Shown piece by piece: positions 17,491-26,334 of a stretch of DNA of 64,000 nucleotides. Under the pieces are notes generated by a model that had not been told where the DNA came from, made no database searches, and saw only the letters and a program-made list of their open reading frames with translations. Origin of the DNA: Arthrobacter sp. Y81. GTDB lineage: Bacteria > Actinomycetota > Actinomycetes > Actinomycetales > Micrococcaceae. The stretch covers positions 1 through 64,000 of the forward strand of contig NZ_PJIL01000003.1 of the NCBI RefSeq assembly GCF_002929335.1, read 5' to 3'. Made by a program: the position numbers and the translations under genes. Positions within the stretch are counted from its first letter, which is position 1, and each line of letters starts with the position of its first letter.

Positions 17491-18183
17491 ATGCCCGTAC
17501 CCGAGTCCCCCGTAACCATCAGTGTCGGCGATATCCAGGTCTCCGGCCTCTACGCCCGGCCGGACAACCCGTTCGCCACGCTCGTCCTTGCCCACGGTGC
17601 TGGCGCCGGCATGGAGCACCCCTTCATGGGGGGCTTCACCCACGCGTTGAACGACGACGGCGTGGCCACCCTGCGCTTCAACTTTCCCTACCGCGAGGCC
17701 GGACGGAAGTTCCCGGACAGGCCGCCCCTTGCGATCGCCACGTGGCGCGCAGCCATGGAGGAGGCCTCAGCCAGGGCGGCCGCGCACTCCGACAACGGGC
17801 CGGTGTGGGCGGCGGGCAAGTCCTTCGGCGGACGCATGGCCTCGATGGCCGTTGCCGAAGGAATGCCGGCGGCCGGGCTCGTCTACCTGGGGTACCCGCT
17901 GCATCCCCCGGGCAAACCGGAAAAGCTGCGTGATGAGCACCTGTACGGCCTGACCCTGCCGATGCTGTTCCTGCAGGGGACGCGGGACACGTTTGCCACG
18001 CCTGAACTACTGGAGCGTGTGGTTGCCCGGATCGGGCCCACTGCCACGCTTCACTGGTACGACGGCGGCGACCACTCGTTTGCGGTCGCCGGCAAAAAGC
18101 GCAGCGCCGACGAGATCGGTGCGTCCGCGGCAGCGCCGGTCGCGGCCTACCTGCGCTCGCAGGCTGCGAGCCCTCAGGGCTAG
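17491..18183 (+). CDS. KANL3/Tex30-type alpha/beta hydrolase
   Basis: Predicted 230 residues. The start VTISVGDIQVSGLYARP leads into LVLAHGAGAGMEHPF (oxyanion-hole strand) and a nucleophile elbow GKSFGGRM carrying the catalytic Ser. The acid is expected in FLQGTRDTF and the His in WYDGGDHSF. This is the dienelactone-hydrolase-like layout of the KANL3/Tex30 family. The substrate is unknown; esterase activity is inference. It is convergent with the EF-G2 gene, with 36 bases between them containing a 17-base tandem repeat. Confidence 0.87.
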   Translation: MPVPESPVTISVGDIQVSGLYARPDNPFATLVLAHGAGAGMEHPFMGGFTHALNDDGVATLRFNFPYREAGRKFPDRPPLAIATWRAAMEEASARAAAHSDNGPVWAAGKSFGGRMASMAVAEGMPAAGLVYLGYPLHPPGKPEKLRDEHLYGLTLPMLFLQGTRDTFATPELLERVVARIGPTATLHWYDGGDHSFAVAGKKRSADEIGASAAAPVAAYLRSQAASPQG

Positions 18184-18211
18184 GAAACGCCGGGGACTAG
18201 GTAACGCCGGG
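18180..18211. repeat. 17-base tandem duplication at the hydrolase 3' end
   Basis: CTAGGAAACGCCGGGGA (18180-18196) is followed directly by CTAGGTAACGCCGGG (18197-18211), differing at one base. The first copy contains the hydrolase stop codon TAG. Confidence 0.85.
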
Positions 18212-18219
18212 CCAGCAGC

Positions 18220-20400
18220 TCATTGCCGGGGCGCCGTGTGGGCCATGTTCGGAGGCAGCGGCTCGTGGCGCAGGTAGGTGCGCCGGAACCGGCCGGTGCC
18301 CGCCGTCAGCGCCCGGAGTTCCACCGCGTAGCGCAGCAGTTCCTGTTCCGGTATCTCTGCGCTGATCTCAGTGCCGCTGCCGTCGGCCGAGTCGGTTCCG
18401 GTCAGCCGCCCGCGCCGGGAGGACAGATCGCTCATCACCGCTCCCACGTAGTCGTCAGAGACGCTGATGGTCACCGCCAGGACGGGTTCGAGGAGCTGGA
18501 TCCGGCCCGCGGCGGCGGCTTCACGCAGCGCCAGGGCCCCTGCCGCCTGGAAAGCCGCATCGGAGGAATCCACGCTGTGCGCCTTGCCGCCGGTCAGCGT
18601 CACACGGATGTCCACCACCGGGAACCCTGCTGACACGCCCTTCTGCATCTGGGCCCGGACGCCCTTCTCCACGGAACCGATGTATTGTCCCGGGATGACC
18701 CCGCCCACCGTCTTGTCAACAAATTCGAAGCCCGCACCTCGGTCGAGGGGCTCGACGTCGATGTCGCAGATGGCGTACTGTCCGTGGCCGCCGGACTGCT
18801 TAACGTGCCGGCCGTGGCCCGACGCGGGTGCCACGAACGTCTCCCGCAGCGGGGTAATCACAGCCACGGTCTGCAGCTTGACCCCTTGGTCCCGCAGCCT
18901 GTCCAGCACCACTTCGCCGTGGGCTTCGCCCATGCACCACAGGATCAGCTGGTGGGTTTCGGAGTTCCGTTCCACGCGCAGCGTAGGATCACCGGCTGCC
19001 ACCTTTCCCAGGCTCTTGGCAAGGGCATCCTCATCACTGCGCGAGGCTGCCTCGACGGCCAAGGGCATCAGCGGTTCCGGCATGTCCCACGAAACCACCA
19101 GCAGCGGTGTTTCCTTGGCGGACACGGTATCGCCTGTCTCTGCGCTGGCCAGCTTGGCGATCGCGCAGATGTCCCCCGCCACGCAATACGGAACCGGCCT
19201 CAGGCTGGAGCCCACCGGGGAGTAGAGGTGCGTGAGGCGTTCGTCGCTGTCGTGGTCCTCGTGGCCGCGTTCGGACAGCCCCCTCCCGCTGACGTGCACG
19301 GCCGAATCCTCCCGCAGCGTGCCGGAGAAGACCCGTACCAGGCAGACGCGGCCCAGGAACGGGTCGATGGTGGTCCGCACCACCTCGCCGGCCAGAGGAC
19401 CCGCAGGATCGCAGGCCAGCGGGGCTGCCGGTGCACCCGAAAGGCTGGTCACCTGCGGCAGGCTGCGCTCTAGCGGAGAGGGAAATGCGTGGGTCAGCAT
19501 TTCCAGGAGTTCAGCCATGCCCAGGCCCGTCTCGGCGGAGGAGGCCAGCACAGGGAAAAATGTGCCGCGGGCGACGGCGGTCTCCAGATCGCTGACCAGG
19601 GCATCGACGTCGATCTCCTCGCCGCCGAGGTAACGGTCCATCAGGGTCTCGTCCTCGCTCTCCGAGATGATCCCCTCGATGAGCGTGCCGCGTGCGGCGT
19701 CGGCGGCAGCGAGTTCATCCGTGCCGGCCGGACGCACGTTTGGTGTCGGGGAGCCGGCGGAATAGTCCGAAACTGTTTGCGAAAGCAGCCCCAGCAGCCC
19801 GGTGGTGGCGTCCCCGGTGCGCACGGGGAGATAGGCCGGCACCACCGAGTCTCCGAACGCGCGCTGGCAGGCGGCCACGGTCGCCTCGAAATTCGCGCGC
19901 GGGTGGTCCAGCCGGCTGATTACCACCGCCCGGGGCATCCCCACCTGGTCGCATTCAGCCCAGAGTGCCGTGGTGGCAGCGTCGATGTCGTCGATGGCCG
20001 AGACTACGAACAGGGCCGCGTCCGCGCCCCGAAGTCCCGCCCGGAGTTCACCGGTGAAGTCACCGTAGCCGGGTGTGTCGAGAAGGTTGACCTTGATGCC
20101 CTCCACCACCAGTGGAGCTACGGAGAGCACCACCGAGCGCTGTTGGTGCACCTCGGAGGGCTCGGCGTCGCTGACAGTGGTGCCGTCCTCGATCGAACCT
20201 TTCCGTGAGATGACCCCGGTTGCTGCCAGCAGTGCTTCCAGCAGCATGGTCTTTCCCGCACCGGAGTGGCCTACGAGAACGACATTGCGGACTTTCTCCG
20301 GTGCATCGGCAGGAGCCCCGGCGGCGGTGTCGGCCCGCCGGGAATCAGAGGTGCCGCGGGCCGGGCTCTTGGCCCGGCCATTTGTGCCTTTTACCGACAT
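18220..20400 (-). CDS. fusA2: Elongation factor G-like protein EF-G2
   Basis: Predicted 726 residues from ATG 20400 (GGAG six bases upstream; an in-frame TTG at 20406 is less likely). P-loop GHSGAGKT at residues 44-51 and G3 DTPGYGDF are present, but the P-loop differs from the AHIDAGKTT of canonical EF-G and the G4 position reads SRLDHPR rather than NKMD. Domains II-V follow, including the EF-G-like GHGRHVKQSGGHGQYA region and a C-terminal EFG_C part (DLSSRRGRLTGTDSADGSG). The mycobacterial paralogue EF-G2 binds GTP but lacks ordinary GTPase activity, and the main translocase is encoded elsewhere. A non-essential or stress function is inference. Confidence 0.92.
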   Translation of the reverse strand: MSVKGTNGRAKSPARGTSDSRRADTAAGAPADAPEKVRNVVLVGHSGAGKTMLLEALLAATGVISRKGSIEDGTTVSDAEPSEVHQQRSVVLSVAPLVVEGIKVNLLDTPGYGDFTGELRAGLRGADAALFVVSAIDDIDAATTALWAECDQVGMPRAVVISRLDHPRANFEATVAACQRAFGDSVVPAYLPVRTGDATTGLLGLLSQTVSDYSAGSPTPNVRPAGTDELAAADAARGTLIEGIISESEDETLMDRYLGGEEIDVDALVSDLETAVARGTFFPVLASSAETGLGMAELLEMLTHAFPSPLERSLPQVTSLSGAPAAPLACDPAGPLAGEVVRTTIDPFLGRVCLVRVFSGTLREDSAVHVSGRGLSERGHEDHDSDERLTHLYSPVGSSLRPVPYCVAGDICAIAKLASAETGDTVSAKETPLLVVSWDMPEPLMPLAVEAASRSDEDALAKSLGKVAAGDPTLRVERNSETHQLILWCMGEAHGEVVLDRLRDQGVKLQTVAVITPLRETFVAPASGHGRHVKQSGGHGQYAICDIDVEPLDRGAGFEFVDKTVGGVIPGQYIGSVEKGVRAQMQKGVSAGFPVVDIRVTLTGGKAHSVDSSDAAFQAAGALALREAAAAGRIQLLEPVLAVTISVSDDYVGAVMSDLSSRRGRLTGTDSADGSGTEISAEIPEQELLRYAVELRALTAGTGRFRRTYLRHEPLPPNMAHTAPRQ

Positions 20401-20413
20401 GAGCAACTCCAGG

Positions 20414-20452
20414 CGTCTTAGTCGTGAGCCGCCACGCGGCCTCTGTAAGACG
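20414..20452. promoter_or_regulatory. Inverted repeat upstream of EF-G2
   Basis: CGTCTTA (20414-20420) and TAAGACG (20446-20452) with a 25-base gap sit immediately upstream of the EF-G2 ribosome binding site. They could form a 5' UTR stem or bind a regulator. No function is evident. Confidence 0.3.
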
Positions 20453-20512
20453 ATTCGACACCCTGAGGCTGCCGAACTTCAAGAGGAAGACGTGTTGCCC
20501 TTGACCGGACGG

Positions 20513-20665
20513 CTAGGGTTCGTCGTGCCACCACCCTTCCCAGGGGGTGGATGAGAGCTGGCCGCTAGGGAAGGCACCCATGGAACCGGCCCCGCCGAGG
20601 TGAGGGTCCTTGTCCTTCCAGCCGGCATGAAGGGAGAGTGTCATAGTGCTCAAAAGCGTCATCAT
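20513..20665 (-). CDS. Small hypothetical protein (50 aa), Trp-rich C-terminus
   Basis: Predicted 50 residues from ATG 20665 (a second ATG follows directly). A good ribosome site, GAAAGGACACACC, stands before it on the minus strand, which is the main reason to accept so short a frame. The sequence is Gly/Pro/Ser rich and ends WEGWWHDEP; no membrane segment and no known motif. It is on the same strand as EF-G2 and PadR, between them, without a clear shared promoter. I do not recognise the family. Confidence 0.5.
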   Translation of the reverse strand: MMTLLSTMTLSLHAGWKDKDPHLGGAGSMGAFPSGQLSSTPWEGWWHDEP

Positions 20666-20806
20666 GGTGTGTCCTTTCGTTCGCTGCGTGGACTCCGATG
20701 TCCAGGTAGGAATGAGCGTAACTGGGCAATGTTTCGCCGCCACGACAGAACGTTTCAGGCGTGTATCAGTTACCTCACATGGCCACTTCGGGCTTTCGGC
20801 ATCTTC

Positions 20807-20828
20807 CCTCCGCGGTCACTCCGCGAGG
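20807..20828 (-). terminator. Hairpin overlapping the padR stop
   Basis: CCTC/GAGG and GCGG/CCGC pair around a 5-base loop with one bulged base (20807-20828). It overlaps the PadR stop codon at 20816-20818. Moderate stability and no T-run. Confidence 0.3.
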
Positions 20829-21430
20829 ATGAGGTACAGCGCGCGGCGGGCTTCATCGATCTTTTCGACGGCAGCCAGGCGCTGTTCGTCGGTGGCCGCG
20901 ACCCTGAACTGATGAATGACGCCCATGAGCTTTCCCACGCTCTGATGAAACACCGGCACCGCGCCCTCGGGATCGGTGTTCCAGGCGTTGCCTAGCTCCT
21001 CGGAGTGTTCGGCCACGTACGCCTTGCCGGCATCAGTGAGCGTGAACTCGGTGCGCTTGCCCTCACCAACCGGTGTGATGAGGTCTTCGTCGACGAGCTG
21101 CTGGAGGGTCGGGTAAACGGACCCCGGGCTGGGACGCCAGGCCCCGGAGGTTTTTTCCGCGATTGTCCTGATCAGCCCGTACCCGTTGGATGGGGCTTCG
21201 GCCAGCAGCGAAAGAATGGCGGCGCGAACGTCGCCCCTGTTAGCGCGGCGCGGGCCGCCGGGGCCAAAACCGGGCCCGAACCCCGGACCGAACCCCGGAC
21301 CGAACCCCGCCCCAAAGCCGCGTCCGAACCCACCGCCGCCGTGGCCGTGGGGTCCTCGGCGGCTCCGGCCGCGCTCGAATCGTCCCCGCTCGGGGCCGTT
21401 GTCTGCAAATTTGTCGTGAATGCCTTTCAT
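20816..21430 (-). CDS. PadR family transcriptional regulator with Gly-Phe-rich N-terminus
   Basis: Predicted 204 residues from ATG 21430, preceded by AAAGGACGATGCCACC. Residues 1-65 are basic and Gly-rich with a run of GFGP/GFGA tetrapeptides built from 12-base units. The PadR winged helix follows: RGDVRAAILSLLAEAPSNGY, GLIRTIAEKTSGAWRPSPGS, VYPTLQQLVDEDLI. A C-terminal helical dimerisation part ends ARRALYLILAE. PadR proteins are repressors released by small molecules such as phenolics or drugs. The divergent region to the proline iminopeptidase holds two matching 17-base palindromes that likely form its operator. Confidence 0.9.
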   Translation of the reverse strand: MKGIHDKFADNGPERGRFERGRSRRGPHGHGGGGFGRGFGAGFGPGFGPGFGPGFGPGGPRRANRGDVRAAILSLLAEAPSNGYGLIRTIAEKTSGAWRPSPGSVYPTLQQLVDEDLITPVGEGKRTEFTLTDAGKAYVAEHSEELGNAWNTDPEGAVPVFHQSVGKLMGVIHQFRVAATDEQRLAAVEKIDEARRALYLILAE

Positions 21431-21458
21431 GGTGGCATCGTCCTTTCGGGTACTACTG

Positions 21459-21516
21459 TCGCCGACCATCGGCGATATCTAACGATATATCGCTAAGTAT
21501 CGCCGGTCAATGGCGA
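21459..21516. promoter_or_regulatory. Paired PadR operator candidates around an AT-rich core
   Basis: Two copies of TCGCC-N7-GGCGA, at 21459-21475 and 21500-21516, lie 41 bases apart start to start (about four helical turns). Between them is an AT-rich core including the perfect palindrome CGATATATCG (21483-21492), which could hold -10 elements for both divergent genes. The layout fits cooperative repression of padR and possibly of the hydrolase gene. Confidence 0.55.
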
Positions 21517-21550
21517 CAAGGGACCGTGTGAATCCAATATCGTTGAGCAG

Positions 21551-22498
21551 GTGATTGATCAGCGCGCGGAGACAAACAGCGGATGGGTGGACGTACCCCA
21601 GGCGAAGATCTACTGGGAAGCGAAAGGAAATCCAAAAGGTGTGCCGGTCCTCTACCTGCACGGAGGCCCAGGCGGAGCACTGGGCAAAGGTGGTTACCGC
21701 AGGCGACACGACCCTGCCCGGTTTTTGACGGTAGGTCTCGACCAACGCGGATGCGGCAAAAGCATTCCGATAGTTCAGGACGACCTCGACCACCTGGCTC
21801 AGAACACCACGCAAACGTTGATTGAGGACCTCGAAGCTCTGCGCGAGCACCTGGGCATAGCGAAGTGGATTGTCACCGGTGTGTCCTGGGGCAGCACGCT
21901 CGCTCTCGCCTACGCCCTCAAACACCCTGATCGGGTGCACGGTATTGCTCTGGTGGCAGTAACAACGACAAGCCGCGATGAAGTCCAGTGGATCACAGAA
22001 GACGTCGGACGCATCTTCCCCGAAGCCTGGCAGGAGTTCTCCGATGCCGCCAAGGCCAATCCGGGCGAACGTTTGGTCGATGCCTATGCCCGGCGGTTGG
22101 CTGGAGAGGACCGCGACGATGCCCGACAGGCCGCTTTAGCTTGGGATCGCTGGGAATCCACGCACATCGCCCTGGACCCTCTCTGGCAGCCAGGTGCGAT
22201 GTTCGACGACGAGCGCGAGCGTATGACCTTCGCCCTGCTCGTCACGCACTATTGGTCCCATGACGGGTTCCTGACTGGCGGGCAGGAAATCGAGTCCCGG
22301 ATTCACGGGTTGGACGGGATACCTGGGTACCTCATTCATGGCCGCCGGGACATCAGCGGCCCTGTCGTCACCCCGTGGAAGCTTCACCAGCTTTGGAAAA
22401 GCAGCCACCTCGTTGTCGTCGAGGACGAGGGTCATGGTGGCCCGGAATCCATGCAGGCACTGTCGCGGGCGGTCGAAGAAATCGCGGCCGGACTCTGA
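21551..22498 (+). CDS. Proline iminopeptidase (alpha/beta hydrolase, S33)
   Basis: Predicted 315 residues from GTG 21551. Family motifs in order: LYLHGGPGGALGKG (oxyanion), FLTVGLDQRGCGKS, nucleophile elbow GVSWGSTLALAYALKHP, an acid in LIHGRRDISGPV and the His in VEDEGHGG. The HGGPGG and DQRGCGKS pair is specific to prolyl aminopeptidases of family S33, which cleave N-terminal proline from short peptides; some relatives hydrolyse other amides. It is divergent from padR with a shared operator region and is convergent with hrpB. Confidence 0.9.
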   Translation: MIDQRAETNSGWVDVPQAKIYWEAKGNPKGVPVLYLHGGPGGALGKGGYRRRHDPARFLTVGLDQRGCGKSIPIVQDDLDHLAQNTTQTLIEDLEALREHLGIAKWIVTGVSWGSTLALAYALKHPDRVHGIALVAVTTTSRDEVQWITEDVGRIFPEAWQEFSDAAKANPGERLVDAYARRLAGEDRDDARQAALAWDRWESTHIALDPLWQPGAMFDDERERMTFALLVTHYWSHDGFLTGGQEIESRIHGLDGIPGYLIHGRRDISGPVVTPWKLHQLWKSSHLVVVEDEGHGGPESMQALSRAVEEIAAGL

Positions 22499-22529
22499 AC
22501 AGTCCCCCCTGCCCTATCCGATGGCCGCC

Positions 22530-25220
22530 CTACATCCGGTTCTTGGTCCGCGCAGTCGCCGGCGCAGTCCACGGGTCCTCCGGCCAGGGATGCTTTGGGT
22601 AGCGGCCACGCATCTCTGCCCGCACCTGCGCATAGGGTCCGGACCAGAAGGAGGCGAGGTCATCCGTCACCGCAAGCGGCCGCCGCGCCGGCGACAGGAG
22701 ATGGAACAGGACCGGGACCCTGCCGCCTGCCAACCGCGGTGTGTCGGCCCAGCCGAAGCACTCCTGGAGTTTGACCGCCACGACCGGCCGTCCGTCGTCG
22801 TGCTCTGCGTCCGGGTAGTCGATCCTGACCCGCGAGCCGCTCGGCACCTCCAGCGCCTCCGGTGCCAGTTCCCCCAGCCGGGCGGCGTCCGGCCACGGCA
22901 GCAGCCGGCGCAGCGGATCGGTGAGGTCGACGCCGGCCGTGGCGGCCCCGCCGGCAAGCGCTGCGAGCTCGGGAGCCAGCCAGTCGTCAAGCCGCGACAG
23001 CAGCGCCGCCTCGGAAACGTCCGGCCACGGGTCGCCCAGTTCCCGGTGCAGCAGCGCGAGACGGCGGCGCAGGGCGTCCGCCGCCGTCGACCATCCAATG
23101 GTTCCCAGCCCTTCCTTGGCCAGCGCCCTGGCCACGGCTGCCCGTCCCTCCGCGGCCGACGGCCGCACCGGCGTCGACGCGAGCATGATGGCGCCCAGCC
23201 GGCGTTCCCGGCGGGCCGTGACCCGTCCCTGGGTGAAGCCGGCTTCCACAGCGTCACTCAGCAGGTGCCGGGCCGCGGCCTCCGCCGTGTCAGCGGTCAG
23301 CGGCGCCGCGGACCGGATGACGGCGCCGGTTCCGGCAGCATCGCGGCCTTCCGCGCGGGCGACCTCCGCGACTGCCAGCCATTCGTGCCCGGCCAACGGG
23401 CTGCCGGCCGGAAGGCCCGCCCTGGTGCCTGAGGTCAGCAGGTACTGCGCCCCTGCGCCGGGAACGCGGCGCGCCACGCGGTCGGGAAACGCAAGGCCGA
23501 CGACGAACCCGACGGACTCCGCGGCAGTCACCGGCGGAACGGTTTGGGAACGCTCGACGGCGGCATCCTCCTTGCGGACGATCGCCTCCATCCGCCGGAC
23601 GTCCTCCTTCCAGCGCCGGGCCGCCGGGTCCTTGCCCGAACGCAGCGCGACCAGCAGGCGCGTCAGGTCGGCGCCGGGAGCGCGCTGGTCACCGGACACG
23701 ACCGCGACCGTCTCCGCCGCGGTTCGGTGGCCGACGGTTGCGGCGCCGTCCAGGAGGGCTCGGGCCAGCCTGGGGTCGGCGGGGATCCTGGCCAGGGTCT
23801 TACCCAAATCCGTGGCGAGGCCGTCCGGTCCGACGGCACCCAGCTCGCGGAGAACTTCGACGGCCTCATTTATCGCCGCCGCGGGCGGGGCGTCGGGAAG
23901 GGACAGACCGCGGCCGCCGGGCGATCCCCAGCAGGCAAGGACCAGGGCTGCGCCGGTAAGGTCAGCCACCGCGATTTCCGGTGTCTGGTGGGCCGGGGCT
24001 GCACCGAAGCTCTTCTGGTCGTAGCAACGGACCACCCTGCCCGGGCCCTGGCGGGCGGCCCGTCCGGCACGCTGTTCGGCGGAGGCCCGGGAGCAGGACA
24101 CAGTGACGAGGCCGGACATGCCGCGGTTCGTGTCGCGGCGCGGCTCCCGGGACAGGCCGGAGTCAACCACCAAGCGGACTCCCGGCACGGTCAGGGACGA
24201 TTCAGCGAGCGCGGTGGAAACGATAATCCGGGCACGTCCGCCGGGCTCCCGCCCGGAGACGGCACGGTCCTGTTCGGCCGGGCTTGCCTGGCCGTGCAGC
24301 TCCAGTACTTCAGCGGTCACCCGGCTCCGCAGCCGGGCGGCGACGTGCGAAACTTCCCATGCGCCGGGAACGAACACCAGGGCGTCCACACCTGCGTCCG
24401 CGGCAAGCGCCCCCGTGTGTGACGCCGCAGCCGTGTCCGCCACGTGGTCAAGGAACCCACGGGTCACTCCCCGGGTGTCCAACCGCGCTACCGCTGCCGG
24501 CGCCCACTCCGTTTCCAGGGGGTACAGCGCGGACGGACAGTCGACGACGGGCGCCGGCCCGCCGTCGTCGTGGTTCCCGCCCTGCCCTGAGCCGATCAGG
24601 GCGGCGAAGCGGGGTGCGTCCAGCGTTGCGGACATGGCGACGAGCGTGAGGTCGCCACGCAGCTCGCGGACCTCCGCGAGCATGCCGAGGAGCAGGTCGG
24701 TCTCGAGCCCGCGTTCGTGGACCTCGTCGAGGATCACGGCGTCCACGGTCTCCAGTCCCGGATCCGCGAGGAGCCGCTGCAGCAGGATGCCGGGCGTGAC
24801 GAACTCGATCATGGTGCCGGCACCGCAGACCCGTTCACCGCGGACTGTGTAGCCGATGCGGTCCCCGAGGCTGCTCCCGTCCAGGGTAGCCAGGCGGCGC
24901 GCGGCCGAGCGGGCGGCGACCCTGCGGGGCTGGGTTACGACGACGCGCGGACCGCGGCCCCCCGTTTTACCTTTACCTGGCGCAACCGCTGAGGCGGCCA
25001 TGTTGGCGGCGGCGATGTTGGCGAGCAACGGCGGAACCAGGGTGGTCTTGCCCGTGCCCGGAGGTGCCTGGACCACGGCGGTCCCGGCAGTGCCCCCCGC
25101 ACGCAGGGCGTCTGCCAACTTGCCCAGCGACTCGGCGAAAGCCAGGCCCGCGCCGATGACACCCATGTCGAAGGGTCCGATGGGGTGTGCGGCGGCCGGA
25201 GGGTACAGCGGAGAAGTCAC
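22530..25220 (-). CDS. hrpB: ATP-dependent helicase HrpB (DEAH box)
   Basis: Predicted 896 residues with GTG 25220 as start (GTGACTTCTCCG); in-frame ATGs at 25247 and 25166 are alternatives, and neither has a well-spaced ribosome site. Motifs: Walker A PPGTGKTT, motif Ib TQPRRVAARSAARRL, DEVHERGLETDLL (DEVH, motif II), MSATLDAPRF (III) and EQRAGRAARQGPGRVVRCY (VI), followed by HA2 and the HrpB C-terminal domain to the end (LASFWSGPYAQVRAEMRGRY). HrpB is a DEAH/RHA helicase of uncertain physiological substrate. Its 5' end overlaps or abuts the divergent GNAT gene. Confidence 0.93.
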   Translation of the reverse strand: MTSPLYPPAAAHPIGPFDMGVIGAGLAFAESLGKLADALRAGGTAGTAVVQAPPGTGKTTLVPPLLANIAAANMAASAVAPGKGKTGGRGPRVVVTQPRRVAARSAARRLATLDGSSLGDRIGYTVRGERVCGAGTMIEFVTPGILLQRLLADPGLETVDAVILDEVHERGLETDLLLGMLAEVRELRGDLTLVAMSATLDAPRFAALIGSGQGGNHDDGGPAPVVDCPSALYPLETEWAPAAVARLDTRGVTRGFLDHVADTAAASHTGALAADAGVDALVFVPGAWEVSHVAARLRSRVTAEVLELHGQASPAEQDRAVSGREPGGRARIIVSTALAESSLTVPGVRLVVDSGLSREPRRDTNRGMSGLVTVSCSRASAEQRAGRAARQGPGRVVRCYDQKSFGAAPAHQTPEIAVADLTGAALVLACWGSPGGRGLSLPDAPPAAAINEAVEVLRELGAVGPDGLATDLGKTLARIPADPRLARALLDGAATVGHRTAAETVAVVSGDQRAPGADLTRLLVALRSGKDPAARRWKEDVRRMEAIVRKEDAAVERSQTVPPVTAAESVGFVVGLAFPDRVARRVPGAGAQYLLTSGTRAGLPAGSPLAGHEWLAVAEVARAEGRDAAGTGAVIRSAAPLTADTAEAAARHLLSDAVEAGFTQGRVTARRERRLGAIMLASTPVRPSAAEGRAAVARALAKEGLGTIGWSTAADALRRRLALLHRELGDPWPDVSEAALLSRLDDWLAPELAALAGGAATAGVDLTDPLRRLLPWPDAARLGELAPEALEVPSGSRVRIDYPDAEHDDGRPVVAVKLQECFGWADTPRLAGGRVPVLFHLLSPARRPLAVTDDLASFWSGPYAQVRAEMRGRYPKHPWPEDPWTAPATARTKNRM

Positions 25221-25245
25221 GCCTCCATTGTGCTTCAATAACGGC

Positions 25246-25776
25246 ATGCCTCCCGTCTGGTCTTTGCGCCCAAGCCTGCCCGCTGACGCTCCATGGATTG
25301 CGGAGCTCCGTGCCCAGGTCATGCGGCCCGACCTCGAACGCCTCGGCCGCTGGGACCCCGTTCGCGTCAGGCAACGTTTCCTCAGCGGCTTTCAGCCTGC
25401 GCATACCTTCGTTATCGACGTTGCGGGCTCCGCGGCGGGCGTCATTGCGGTCCGTCCCGAATCCGATGAGCAATGGATCGAACACTTCTACCTGGCCCCT
25501 GAGTACCAAGGCGAGGGCCTCGGCAGCGCGGTCCTGCGCCACGTAATGACGACGAAACGGGATCACCGGCCTTTCCGGCTCAACGTCCTGCAAGGCAGCC
25601 CGGCGAGACGCCTCTACGAACGCAACGGATTCGTCCACGAACACGAGGACCCGATCGATGTATTCCTCGTCGCCAAAGGGGATCAGGAGGGACGGCGGAA
25701 CTCGACGCCCGCTGGAGCGCGCCTGCCTGTAGTTCTGGCCACAGCCGAATACCTCCCCGGAGGCAGAGGATATTGA
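25246..25776 (+). CDS. GNAT family N-acetyltransferase
   Basis: Predicted 176 residues from ATG 25246. It starts VWSLRPSLPADAPWIAELRA and carries the acetyl-CoA-binding loop in YQGEGLGSAVLRHV, followed by the typical GNAT end RLNVLQGSPARRLYERNGFV. The acceptor is unknown. The C-terminal 25 residues after KGDQEG are unlike the fold core and may be a tail. The start region overlaps possible hrpB start codons (both share the CATG at 25245-25248), so a single short bidirectional promoter region must serve both genes, or one start is further inside. Confidence 0.88.
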   Translation: MPPVWSLRPSLPADAPWIAELRAQVMRPDLERLGRWDPVRVRQRFLSGFQPAHTFVIDVAGSAAGVIAVRPESDEQWIEHFYLAPEYQGEGLGSAVLRHVMTTKRDHRPFRLNVLQGSPARRLYERNGFVHEHEDPIDVFLVAKGDQEGRRNSTPAGARLPVVLATAEYLPGGRGY

Positions 25777-25869
25777 ATCCCGGCCCGTCTAGGGTTGCTT
25801 CCGGCCCGGCACACGCGGTCCTCCCAGAGGATGGAACGGCTAATAGCCCGTCAATGGTGCATGCAGACC

Positions 25870-26334
25870 TCAGCTGACGGCCTTCTTCAGGAGCGCACTG
25901 ATCCTTGCCTCATCGGCGGCGGTCAGCTCGGTAAGGGCATAGGCGGCCGGCCACATGGTGCCGTCGTCGAGATTCGCCGAGTCGTTGAAGCCGAGCGTTG
26001 AGTACCGTGTCTTGAATTTATGCGAGCTTTGGAAGAAGCAGACCACCTTGCCGTCCTTGGCGTAGGCGGGCATCCCGTACCAGGTTTTCGGCGTGAGCTC
26101 CGGTGCATTGGCCTTGACGAGGGCATGAAGCCGCTCGGCAATGAGGCGGTCGGATTCGGGCATCTCGGCGATCTTCGCGAGAACCTCGATTTCCCCGTCA
26201 GCTTTGGCGCCGCCCGGTCCGCGGCGGGCCGCCTTCTTGAGTTCCTGTGCACGCTCCTGCATTGCGGCCCGTTCGTCGTCCTCGAATCCGCCGTACGTCT
26301 TGGTGCCTGTGCCTGAATTTTCCGTGTCCTTCAT
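25870..26334 (-). CDS. DUF1801 / YdhG-like protein
   Basis: Predicted 154 residues. After a charged N-terminal part ([20 protein letters not shown]) the DUF1801 core appears: [40 protein letters not shown] and a final [20 protein letters not shown]. Bacillus YdhG and related DUF1801 proteins have a frataxin-like fold, so an iron-related role is possible but not shown here. Isolated gene, convergent with the GNAT gene. Confidence 0.8.
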   Translation of the reverse strand: MKDTENSGTGTKTYGGFEDDERAAMQERAQELKKAARRGPGGAKADGEIEVLAKIAEMPESDRLIAERLHALVKANAPELTPKTWYGMPAYAKDGKVVCFFQSSHKFKTRYSTLGFNDSANLDDGTMWPAAYALTELTAADEARISALLKKAVS

